Of a stretch of 10,268 nt of DNA, positions 1 through 6,557 are shown one piece after another. Numbering within the stretch: the stretch's first letter is position 1; each line of letters opens with the position of its first letter. Origin of the DNA: Caldifarciminota bacterium (GTDB lineage: Bacteria > Hydrothermota > Tepidihabitantia > B3-TA06); assembly GCA_014729665.1 (NCBI GenBank), contig WJJO01000310.1, forward strand, positions 1 through 10,268, read 5' to 3'. The translations under genes and the position numbers were made by a program. The notes beneath the pieces are model-generated. The model saw only the letters and a list, made by a program, of their open reading frames with translations. It did not search any database and was not told the DNA's origin.

Positions 1-417
1 GGGAATAACTGCAAGATACAGAATAACGTAAGTGTATACGATTTGGTAACGCTCGAAGATAACGTATTCTGCGGTCCTTCGATGGTTTTTACCAACGATA
101 TGAATCCCCGTGCGGCATTTCCCAAGGGCGGCGTATGGATACCGACACTTGTCAAGGAAGGTTCATCGATAGGGGCGAACGCCACCATAGTCTGCGGTAT
201 AACCCTTGGCAGGCATTGTTTTATCGGTGCAGGTGCCCTCATTCATAAGGATGTCACGGACTATGCGTTGATGGTCGGGGTACCGGCCCGTCAGATTGGG
301 TGGATGTGTGAGTGTGGAGAAAGATTGAAATTCGATCAGGAAGGAAAGGCAACGTGTAATACACGGTGCAAAGGTACGTATAAACTTGAAAACGACGAGG
401 TCAGGAGGATTAGTTGA
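1..417 (+). CDS. UDP-sugar N-acetyltransferase, WbpD/WlbB-like (partial, 5' end outside window)
   Basis: This is the C-terminal 138 residues of a left-handed beta-helix (hexapeptide repeat) acetyltransferase. The frame is open from base 1, so the start lies upstream of the window. Recognisable family stretches are CKIQNNVSVYD near the edge, VFCGPSMVFTN, then IGANATIVCG, FIGAGALIHKDV and the closing VGVPARQIGWMCECG. They resemble WbpD/WlbB, which uses acetyl-CoA to acetylate the 3-amino group of UDP-2-acetamido-3-amino-glucuronate in the cytoplasm. The cysteine-rich tail (CEC, then C and C about 20 residues later) is also seen in this family and could bind a metal. The stop TGA overlaps the TTG start of the next gene, a WbpE-like aminotransferase, the enzyme expected to act just before it. 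That neighbour strengthens the call. The exact sugar substrate is inferred from family resemblance and context. Confidence 0.88.
   Translation, partial: GNNCKIQNNVSVYDLVTLEDNVFCGPSMVFTNDMNPRAAFPKGGVWIPTLVKEGSSIGANATIVCGITLGRHCFIGAGALIHKDVTDYALMVGVPARQIGWMCECGERLKFDQEGKATCNTRCKGTYKLENDEVRRIS
403..408 (+). promoter_or_regulatory. Shine-Dalgarno for the TTG-started aminotransferase
   Basis: AGGAGG lies inside the last codons of the acetyltransferase, five bases before the TTG at 414. It decides the non-ATG start and supports coupling of the two genes. Confidence 0.8.
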
Positions 418-1511
418 AGGTTCCGCAGATAGACCTTTGGGCTCATCACGAGCCATTGATGGAAGAGTTCAGGCAAGCCATGGATCGGGTTGTCCGTTCC
501 AACCAATTTATCCTGGGTCAGGAGGAGAAGGACTTTGAAAAGGCTTGTGCCGAATATCTCGAAGTCAAGCACGCGATAGGTGTCGGCAACGGTACCGATG
601 CACTCGCTATCTCTTTGAGGGCTTTAGGGATAGGGCCTGGAGATGAAGTAATTACTACGCCGTTTACCTTCATAGCGACCTGCGAGGTAATCGTCGCCCT
701 GGGGGCGAAACCGGTTTTCGTAGATATCAAACCCGATACGTGTAACATGGATTCAGCGAAGATAGAACCGGCTATAACTGCAAAGACTAAGGTGATTCTT
801 CCAGTTCATCTCTATGGGCAGGCAGCGGAGATGGATCCTATTCTGGAGATTGCGCGCAAACATGGTCTTAAAACCCTTGAGGATGCAGCACAGGCATTCG
901 GTTCAACCTATAAGAGCAGAAAAGTTGGCGGTTTGGGAGATGTAACTATATTCAGTTTCTTCCCTACAAAGAACCTCGGTGCGCTAGGCGACGGCGGACT
1001 GATTACTACTAATGACGATGATTTATACGAGAAATGTCGGTTGATTCGTGTTCACGGTGCTCCTAAGAAATACTATCATACCCTTGTGGGTCAGAACTCC
1101 AGGCTTGATACCCTACAGGCGGCATTTTTGCGTATCAAACTAAATCGTATCGACGAATACAATCAAAAAAGAACGGATAATGCGCAAGCCTACTCCGGAG
1201 TCTTGAAGGACTTCGTAGGGGTTCCTGTGACCCATTCGGACTGTAATCACATATTCCATCAGTACACTATTAGAACCAACAAGAGAGACGAATTAAAGCA
1301 ATTCCTCAACCAAAACGCGATAGGTATAGGTATACACTATCCTTACCCATTACATCTTCAGCCGGTATTCAAGGATTTGGAACTGGAGAAAGGCTCTTTT
1401 CCTGAAGCGGAGAAGGCGGCAAATGAGGTTATGTCTCTACCGGTTTTCCCCGAATTAACCACCGAACAACGCGCATATGTAATAGATAAGGTGAAGGAGT
1501 TCTTCTCCTGA
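414..1511 (+). CDS. PLP-dependent sugar aminotransferase, DegT/DnrJ/EryC1/StrS family (WbpE/WlbC-like)
   Basis: A complete 365-residue type I fold aminotransferase that transfers an amino group, usually from glutamate, to a 3-keto (or 4-keto) nucleotide sugar. Family marks seen: VGNGTDAL near 57-64, TTPFTFIAT near 81-89, EDAAQAFGS at 156-164, the FFPTKNLG motif with the probable PLP-binding lysine at K186, and NSRLDTLQAA at 228-237. The start is TTG at 414, chosen because AGGAGG lies at 403-408 and the protein then opens with the usual KVPQIDLWAHHEP. The start overlaps the preceding TGA stop in TTGA, so the two genes are translationally coupled. With the WbpD/WlbB-like acetyltransferase next to it, the likely substrate is UDP-2-acetamido-3-keto-glucuronate, feeding a diacetamido-uronic acid for O-antigen or another glycan. 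The family is certain; the substrate is inferred. No clear terminator follows. Confidence 0.92.
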   Translation: MKVPQIDLWAHHEPLMEEFRQAMDRVVRSNQFILGQEEKDFEKACAEYLEVKHAIGVGNGTDALAISLRALGIGPGDEVITTPFTFIATCEVIVALGAKPVFVDIKPDTCNMDSAKIEPAITAKTKVILPVHLYGQAAEMDPILEIARKHGLKTLEDAAQAFGSTYKSRKVGGLGDVTIFSFFPTKNLGALGDGGLITTNDDDLYEKCRLIRVHGAPKKYYHTLVGQNSRLDTLQAAFLRIKLNRIDEYNQKRTDNAQAYSGVLKDFVGVPVTHSDCNHIFHQYTIRTNKRDELKQFLNQNAIGIGIHYPYPLHLQPVFKDLELEKGSFPEAEKAANEVMSLPVFPELTTEQRAYVIDKVKEFFS

Positions 1512-1590
1512 GACTTAACCGGATCTATAATGGGTAAGTAACTTCGTAACGAAATATATAATCGTCATTAACCCTTCAGCGGTTTAGGTA

Positions 1591-1962
1591 TTATTCCTTC
1601 TCGATAACCGCTACTGCTGTGGCATAATCTTTTATGTGTGAAATCGATAGATGTACCTTCATCTGACCGAGATAATTCGATGCCTTCCCTTTTATATTTA
1701 CCGTCGGTCTGGAGCGCTCGTTGTCGATTATCTCGAAATCAAGGGGCTTTACCCCGCGGGCAAAACCTGTGCCAAGCGCCTTGGCTACCGCCTCTTTGGC
1801 GGCCCAGCGCGCCGCCAGGCGTTCCGCCGGGTCCCTGTGCTTGAGAGAGAATTTCTGTTCGGCTTCGGTAAAAACGCCGGAAAGGAACCTCTTACCCAGT
1901 TTAGTATACGCTTTTCGAATCCTTGCAACCTCTATGATATCGATGCCTATTCCGAAGATCAT
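1591..1962 (-). CDS. acpS: Holo-[acyl-carrier-protein] synthase
   Basis: A 123-residue phosphopantetheinyl transferase of the AcpS type, the usual length for the family. It moves the 4'-phosphopantetheine arm from CoA to a serine of acyl carrier protein, activating it for fatty-acid synthesis in the cytoplasm. The N-terminal GIGIDIIEVARI carries the metal-binding aspartate (D8), and WAAKEAVAKALGTG at 53-66 carries the second acidic residue (E57). The C-terminal LSISHIKDYATAVAV is the closing strand region of the fold. The start ATG at 1960-1962 gives the canonical N-terminus and has a weak TAAGG seven bases upstream. The gene stands alone on the minus strand between the polysaccharide genes and a divergent OmpA-like gene. 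The stop is TAA. No convincing terminator was seen in the gap to 1511. Confidence 0.96.
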   Translation of the reverse strand: MIFGIGIDIIEVARIRKAYTKLGKRFLSGVFTEAEQKFSLKHRDPAERLAARWAAKEAVAKALGTGFARGVKPLDFEIIDNERSRPTVNIKGKASNYLGQMKVHLSISHIKDYATAVAVIEKE

Positions 1963-1968
1963 CAGGCA

Positions 1969-1996
1969 ACCTTACTTTATGTTAGTAAAATGTCAA
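1969..1996 (-). promoter_or_regulatory. Candidate acpS promoter
   Basis: On the minus strand, a perfect -35 TTGACA (plus 1991-1996), a 16-base spacer and a poor -10 TAAGGT (plus 1969-1974, three of six matches). Transcription would begin at or next to the ATG, giving an almost leaderless message and placing the TAAGG ribosome-binding candidate inside the -10. The -35 is convincing; the -10 is not. Confidence 0.4.
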
Positions 1997-2000
1997 CACC

Positions 2001-2029
2001 TTGACTTTTATAGAAATAAGATGTATCCT
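2001..2029 (+). promoter_or_regulatory. Candidate promoter of the OmpA-like gene
   Basis: TTGACT (2001-2006), a 17-base spacer and TATCCT (2024-2029). This would start transcription near 2036, about 30 bases before the ATG at 2067. Its -35 faces away from the acpS -35 with only four bases (1997-2000) between them. Confidence 0.55.
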
Positions 2030-2066
2030 TTCCCGATTAAGGATAGTCTTAGTACAAGGAGGTTTG

Positions 2067-3854
2067 ATGAAGTGTCAACGTATCCTGCCGGTATTTCTCT
2101 TGTTTGCCTGTTGTCTTTATGCTGATACCGATAAGATAAGGGCAAGGGACTACAAGGTCTTTATCAGAACCAATGCCCCTTCAGAAGAGGCTTTTGTGGC
2201 CGTTCAATCCCTGGCAGAACCATATATCGTCACCGATGAATGGGAGAAGGCGGTCAATGTTTTTCAAAAATATCAAAGGTTATTCCCCGGTTTGAATAAA
2301 CGTTTCGATAGAATAATTAATATCCTTGAAGCGGAAGAGGAGGGTTTGGAGATTACTAATCTCGGTAAGACAATTAATTCAAAGGGCAACGAGGGTTTCC
2401 CCGTTCCCTCGGCAGACGGTAGATATCTTTTCTTTACAGGAAAAGACAGGGAAGGATGCCTGGGTGGAGAGGATGTCTTTGTCTCCGAAGCCTCACAAAG
2501 TTCCTGGCATGAGGTTCGACCGATTGAAGGGGATATTAACACTGTTGAAGGCAACGAATCTTTAACATCAATCTCCTTTGACGGTAACAAGCTTCTGATC
2601 CTGGGTGGGTATGAGGAGGGAAGGGGAAGGGCAGATATCTTCTACGTCGAAAGGACGGAAGACGGCTGGAGTGATGTGGAACACCTTCCGTGGCCGATAA
2701 ACAGCACAGGATTCGATTCCGATGCCTTTATTACAAGCGACGGAATGGCTATCCTGTTTACCTCCGATCGCAGGGGTGTTACAGGCAATTATCACCAGAA
2801 GGGCGCTGCATTTCACGGCAACTTCTGGGGGAATACCGATATATTTGTATGTGAAAAACTGGATACCGGGTGGGGGCCTGCAATCAACCTTGGATCGATG
2901 ATAAACACCCCGTATGCAGAACGTACACCCTTTCTTCATCCTGACGGTAAAACCCTTTACTTCAGCTCTGACGGTCATTACGGCATAGGCAGGCTTGATG
3001 TATTCAAATCGATACGTTTAAGCGAGGATTCGTGGACAAAATGGAGTGAACCTGTAAACCTGGGCAAGGAGATTAATACATCCAGGGACGATATGGGTTA
3101 CAAGATTACGACTACAGGTGAGGAGGCATACTTTTCAGCCTTTTCAACCGATACACTGGAAGGAAGTTACGGTGCATTCGACATCTATCGCGTTACCCTG
3201 CCGAGTACTGCAAGGCCTGAGGTTGTGGCTACTGTCAAGGGTATGGTTACCGATCAGGACGGGAATCCCCTTGCGGCCACAATTTACTGGGAAGATTTGT
3301 CTACCGGTAGAAATATAGGGGAATCGGGTGTAAATCCACAGGACGGTTCATACTTTATTGCCTTACCGCTGGGGAAAAACTACGGCTATTACGCCGAAAA
3401 GCAAGGATATTATCCTGTTTCGGAGAATCTGGATTTGAGCACCGATACACAGGCTGTTGAAATCACCGAGGATATAGTTCTCGTTGCGATTCAGGAGCTT
3501 AAAAAAACCGGAAAACCGGTTAGGATTAATAACATCTTTTTCGATTTCGACGCCTACAGGCTTAAGCCCGAATCGTATCCTGAACTTGACCGCCTGGCTG
3601 AGATACTGAAAGAAAATCCCGATATGAAGGTTGCAATTGCAGGACATACCGATAACGTAGGCGATGAATACTATAACATGAAACTTTCAAAAAACAGGGC
3701 TATATCGGTTGTAACCTATCTTATTCAGCATGGATGCAAGATTGATAACCTGGATCCCGAGGGATATGGAGAAAGTAAACCTGTAGATACTAATGAAACC
3801 GAGGAAGGACGTGCTCAAAACAGAAGGGTTGAATTCAAGGTTGTCAGGGAGTAA
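2067..3854 (+). CDS. OmpA-family envelope protein with PD40 propeller repeats
   Basis: A 595-residue exported protein that probably anchors peptidoglycan to the outer envelope. The ATG at 2067 is preferred over an in-frame TTG at 2001 because AAGGAGG precedes it and a signal peptide (MKCQRILPVFLLFACCLYA) begins there. The TTG at 2001 is part of a -35 hexamer. LFAC could be a poor lipobox, so lipidation is possible but unproven. Residues about 105-375 hold four or more PD40/WD40-like units (for example PSADGRYLFFTG, SDGMAILFTSDRRG, HPDGKTLYFSSD). Residues about 385-460 form a carboxypeptidase regulatory-like Ig domain (VKGMVTDQDGNPL). Residues 487-594 are an OmpA C-terminal domain with GHTDNVG (D529), LSKNRA (R544) and NRRVE, including the residues expected to bind diaminopimelate. 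This architecture is common in Bacteroidota and related phyla. The stop is TAA. Confidence 0.93.
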   Translation: MKCQRILPVFLLFACCLYADTDKIRARDYKVFIRTNAPSEEAFVAVQSLAEPYIVTDEWEKAVNVFQKYQRLFPGLNKRFDRIINILEAEEEGLEITNLGKTINSKGNEGFPVPSADGRYLFFTGKDREGCLGGEDVFVSEASQSSWHEVRPIEGDINTVEGNESLTSISFDGNKLLILGGYEEGRGRADIFYVERTEDGWSDVEHLPWPINSTGFDSDAFITSDGMAILFTSDRRGVTGNYHQKGAAFHGNFWGNTDIFVCEKLDTGWGPAINLGSMINTPYAERTPFLHPDGKTLYFSSDGHYGIGRLDVFKSIRLSEDSWTKWSEPVNLGKEINTSRDDMGYKITTTGEEAYFSAFSTDTLEGSYGAFDIYRVTLPSTARPEVVATVKGMVTDQDGNPLAATIYWEDLSTGRNIGESGVNPQDGSYFIALPLGKNYGYYAEKQGYYPVSENLDLSTDTQAVEITEDIVLVAIQELKKTGKPVRINNIFFDFDAYRLKPESYPELDRLAEILKENPDMKVAIAGHTDNVGDEYYNMKLSKNRAISVVTYLIQHGCKIDNLDPEGYGESKPVDTNETEEGRAQNRRVEFKVVRE

Positions 3855-3918
3855 CAAACTACCGGTTGAATATCTGTAATGATTTCTTGATGGTTGAGAC
3901 GTAGGATAATATCTGTGA

Positions 3919-3935
3919 GATAACCTGTCGTTATC
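3919..3935. repeat. Short perfect inverted repeat in the gap before the propeller gene
   Basis: GATAAC and GTTATC flank the five bases CTGTC. The left arm could also be the -10 of a weak promoter (TTGAGA at 3894-3899, 19-base spacer). It has no T-run and so is not a terminator. The 100-base gap also has a 9-base direct repeat, AATATCTGT, at 3869-3877 and 3908-3916. Significance is uncertain. Confidence 0.3.
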
Positions 3936-3954
3936 AAAGTTAAATAGAGGAGTT

Positions 3955-5400
3955 ATGAAAAGAATAAAAGTCGGATTCTGCGTGGGGATTGTGATTCCCC
4001 TTGTTGCCTTTTCCTGGATTAACAGATACGGAGATGAAGGAAGCAACAGGCTTTATGCAATGGATTTGATTGGTGAAGGGGGTTTTATTACTGCAGGAAG
4101 AACAACGAACAACGACGACTACGGAATTGCCTATATAATGAAGTGCAACGATGAGGGTGATACCTTGTGGACCCGGACGTTCGGCGGACCCTACGAAGAA
4201 CGAATCTACTCGGTAAGAGAGACCTCGGATACCGGATTTATTATGGCTGGTTTCACATATTCATTTACGCCCTCCGACGGCTGCAACGTATATATATTAA
4301 AGACCGACGGTAATGGGGATACCTTATGGACGCGATCTTACGGCGGAATAGACCGGGACTCGGCAACCTGCATCTACGAGGTTTCAAGCGGCGGCTACAT
4401 CGTTTCCGGCTCTACAAGATCGTTCGGCGCAGGAAAAGGCGATATCTGGATATTAAGGCTCGATGCATCGGGTGACACGATATGGACTAAAACTATCGGC
4501 GACTCTCTCGACGACGAGGGTTGCTGGATAACAGAAACACAGGATAACGGTTTTATCGTTGCAGGATCAAAGGGGGATCCCCAAACGAATAATTCAAACC
4601 TGTACCTCGTAAAAATCGATGGAACCGGTCAAACTATTTGGGAGAAGGCCTACGAGGTATTACTCGGAGGTAAGGCTAATAGCATAATTCCAACCTCTGA
4701 CGGTAACTACATTGTTACAGGTTACTCCTACTCGCATGATATATGGGGAGACGTATACCTTGCCAAGATTACACAATCAGGGAACTTAATATGGTCAAAC
4801 ACTTATGGAGGTATCAGCAAAGACAGGGGGTTTTCTGTTGCAGAGACAACTGAAGCAGGATACGTCATCACAGGATATACCCTATCTTACGGCAAAGGGA
4901 ACGCCGATATCTACCTCGTGAAAACAGACGCAAACGGGGATTCTTTATGGGCAAGAACTTACGGTGACGTTGAACTCGACGAAGCCTATGAAATATACGA
5001 AACCGAAGATGGAAGCTACGTTTTTGCAGGCAGAACGCGCTCCTGGGGGTCTGTACGTTGCGATTTTTTTATAGTCAAGACGGATAAGGATGGTAATCCA
5101 GCGATAACCGAGGAAGATGAGAGACGAGGTATTACGATTAAGTCATATCCAAACCCCTTTTCGGTAAAAACCTTAATTACATACAATCTTCCTTGTAACT
5201 TAAACGTTAAGTTCTCGGTCTTCGATAACCTTGGGCGAAAGGTAAATACTCTTCATAAAGGATTTCAAGATACAGGATTTCATACCTTAACCTGGAACGG
5301 ACAGGATTACTGCGGGGATCCTCTTCCCGCCGGCCTGTACTTCGTTCACTTTCAGGCTCCGGGTCTTTCTAATATATCCAAGGTAGTTCTTGTGAGGTAG
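3955..5400 (+). CDS. Secreted seven-repeat propeller-like protein with T9SS-type C-terminal sorting domain
   Basis: A 481-residue exported protein of unknown function. The ATG at 3955 follows GAGGAG and opens a signal peptide (MKRIKVGFCVGIVIPLVAFS). Residues 21-381 consist of seven tandem units of 51-53 residues, each starting with Trp (W21, W72, W125, W177, W229, W280, W332). The pattern is WTRTYGG, an acidic stretch, ET.DGGYIV.G.T.S.G, then D.YLVKTD.NGD. Seven units suggest a closed seven-bladed beta-propeller. Residues 394-481 look like a C-terminal targeting domain of the type IX secretion or FlgD-Ig kind: YPNPF at 398-402, a Gly-rich Ig core with AGLYFV, and the ending KVVLVR. This implies cell-surface display or release, if the host has that system; none of its components is in the window. 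No enzymatic motif was seen. It may be cotranscribed with the OmpA-like gene, 100 bases upstream. The stop is TAG. Confidence 0.85.
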   Translation: MKRIKVGFCVGIVIPLVAFSWINRYGDEGSNRLYAMDLIGEGGFITAGRTTNNDDYGIAYIMKCNDEGDTLWTRTFGGPYEERIYSVRETSDTGFIMAGFTYSFTPSDGCNVYILKTDGNGDTLWTRSYGGIDRDSATCIYEVSSGGYIVSGSTRSFGAGKGDIWILRLDASGDTIWTKTIGDSLDDEGCWITETQDNGFIVAGSKGDPQTNNSNLYLVKIDGTGQTIWEKAYEVLLGGKANSIIPTSDGNYIVTGYSYSHDIWGDVYLAKITQSGNLIWSNTYGGISKDRGFSVAETTEAGYVITGYTLSYGKGNADIYLVKTDANGDSLWARTYGDVELDEAYEIYETEDGSYVFAGRTRSWGSVRCDFFIVKTDKDGNPAITEEDERRGITIKSYPNPFSVKTLITYNLPCNLNVKFSVFDNLGRKVNTLHKGFQDTGFHTLTWNGQDYCGDPLPAGLYFVHFQAPGLSNISKVVLVR

Positions 5401-5493
5401 GATATCAGAATTCATTGATTATCATTGAATAAAACAGGAATAATAAGAGTATAGGGGATGAAGGGATGCGGTGTTATTTGTGTAACGGCCGGG

Positions 5494-5521
5494 TTGACAA
5501 ATATACTGGAATGAGTATCTT
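5494..5521 (+). promoter_or_regulatory. Promoter of the 2TM/ABC transporter operon
   Basis: A perfect -35 TTGACA (5494-5499), a 16-base spacer and -10 TATCTT (5516-5521). Transcription would start near 5528, about 30 bases before the ATG at 5558. An overlapping TATACT at 5502-5507 is another possible -10, but its -35 (TTGTGT at 5478) is weak. The rest of the gap, 5401-5493, shows nothing convincing. Confidence 0.6.
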
Positions 5522-5557
5522 CAGCCAACCGGAAAGGACAACCTCTAAGGAGAATAG

Positions 5558-5866
5558 ATGGAACAGCACATACGCCGCAGGGCAGAGGAAAGGGTAGAAA
5601 GACGGTTCACCTTCTTTGCCCATCTGGTTATCTATCTTGTTATCAATATTGGTGCTTTTTTTGTCTGGTTTTTCGTAACCAACAAGGGTAAAGGATTCCC
5701 ATGGTTCTTGATTCTTGCAGGCGGCTGGGGAGTTGGTTTGCTGGCTCATTTCTTATCCGTATTTGTCTTCGGTAAACTCAGGGAAAAGATGATAGATAAG
5801 GAAGCCGCAAAACTGAGAAAGGGAATGCATGAATCAAAAAGCCGTACTGAAGGTCGAGGAAGTTAA
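5558..5866 (+). CDS. 2TM domain-containing small membrane protein
   Basis: A 102-residue protein with two predicted membrane helices (about 18-40 and 48-71), a basic and acidic N-terminus (MEQHIRRRAEERVERR) and a charged cytoplasmic tail. The pattern H..IYLVINIGAFFVWF, a short loop, then W..GWGVGLLAHFLSVF is that of the 2TM domain family, found in isolation or next to sensor kinases and transporters; its biochemical role is not known. AAGGAG lies just upstream of the ATG. Its last 38 bases overlap the start of the ABC ATPase gene in another frame, so the two are almost certainly cotranscribed and probably translationally coupled. A role as an accessory subunit or regulator of the transporter is inference from this context only. 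The stop is TAA. Confidence 0.82.
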   Translation: MEQHIRRRAEERVERRFTFFAHLVIYLVINIGAFFVWFFVTNKGKGFPWFLILAGGWGVGLLAHFLSVFVFGKLREKMIDKEAAKLRKGMHESKSRTEGRGS

Positions 5867-6557
5867 GAAAAGCTTCGGCAAAGTCCAGGCCCTTGCCGGA
5901 ATAAGCTTTGAAGCAAGAAGAGGCGAACTGTTCGGACTTCTTGGTCCGAACGGTGCAGGTAAAACGACAACCGTACGCTGCATCTGTTCGATAATCAAGC
6001 CTGATTCAGGAAGAGTCGAGGTAGAGGGTATCGATGTAGCAAAAAAACCACTGGAAACACTCAAGCGTATAGGTGTTGTTCTGGAGGACGGAAAATTATA
6101 CGACAGACTTACGGGTGAAGAAAACATCAAACTCTTTGCACAGCTTCACGGTGTTGATAACCTGAAAAAACGAATTGACGAGGTATGCAAGGTGCTCGAG
6201 TTCGACGAGTACCGCAAGCGCAAGTTCAAGGACCTGTCCAAGGGAAACAAGCAAAAGGTTCTTATAGGTCAGGCACTTGTCATTGACCCCCAGCTGCTCA
6301 TTCTGGATGAACCGACAGCCGGGTTGGATGTTCCCGCTCAGAAGGTCATTCGGGACCTTCTAAAGAAGATTAAACGCGACAGGACAATCCTCTACTCCAC
6401 TCACATCATGGCATACGCAGAAGAACTATGTGACCGTCTGGCAATAATAGATCACGGACAGATAATCGCATCCGGTACGGTCAGCCAGGTATGCAAGAAA
6501 GCTGGTGCAGCCGATCTTGAACGAGCGTTCCTGAAACTGGTAGGCAGAAATGTTTAG
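5829..6557 (+). CDS. ABC transporter ATP-binding protein, NatA-like
   Basis: A 242-residue cytoplasmic ATPase that powers the membrane partner encoded next. Seen in order: a Walker A GPNGAGKT at 39-46; a Q-loop region in which Glu-Asp (VLEDGKLYDRLTGEEN) stands where Gln is usual, as in several NatA-type exporters; a divergent signature LSKGNKQKV in place of LSGGQ; a Walker B LLILDEP followed by TAGLD; and the switch histidine in YSTHIMAYAEELCD. The ATG at 5829 lies within the 2TM gene and follows AGAAAGGGA; the protein then begins in the usual way for the family. It overlaps the permease gene by eight bases. NatA/NatB pairs export sodium or other small substrates; here the substrate is unknown. 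A role in drug or lipid export is equally possible. Confidence 0.93.
   Translation: MNQKAVLKVEEVKKSFGKVQALAGISFEARRGELFGLLGPNGAGKTTTVRCICSIIKPDSGRVEVEGIDVAKKPLETLKRIGVVLEDGKLYDRLTGEENIKLFAQLHGVDNLKKRIDEVCKVLEFDEYRKRKFKDLSKGNKQKVLIGQALVIDPQLLILDEPTAGLDVPAQKVIRDLLKKIKRDRTILYSTHIMAYAEELCDRLAIIDHGQIIASGTVSQVCKKAGAADLERAFLKLVGRNV

Noticed and set aside
2001..2066. Upstream TTG start extending the OmpA-like protein by 22 residues
   Set aside because: The TTG belongs to a -35 hexamer, the extension would bury the signal peptide, and a good AAGGAGG sits before the ATG at 2067.
1651..2125. Plus-strand open frames opposite acpS
   Set aside because: Shadows of a well-conserved gene on the minus strand; the translations show no domain.
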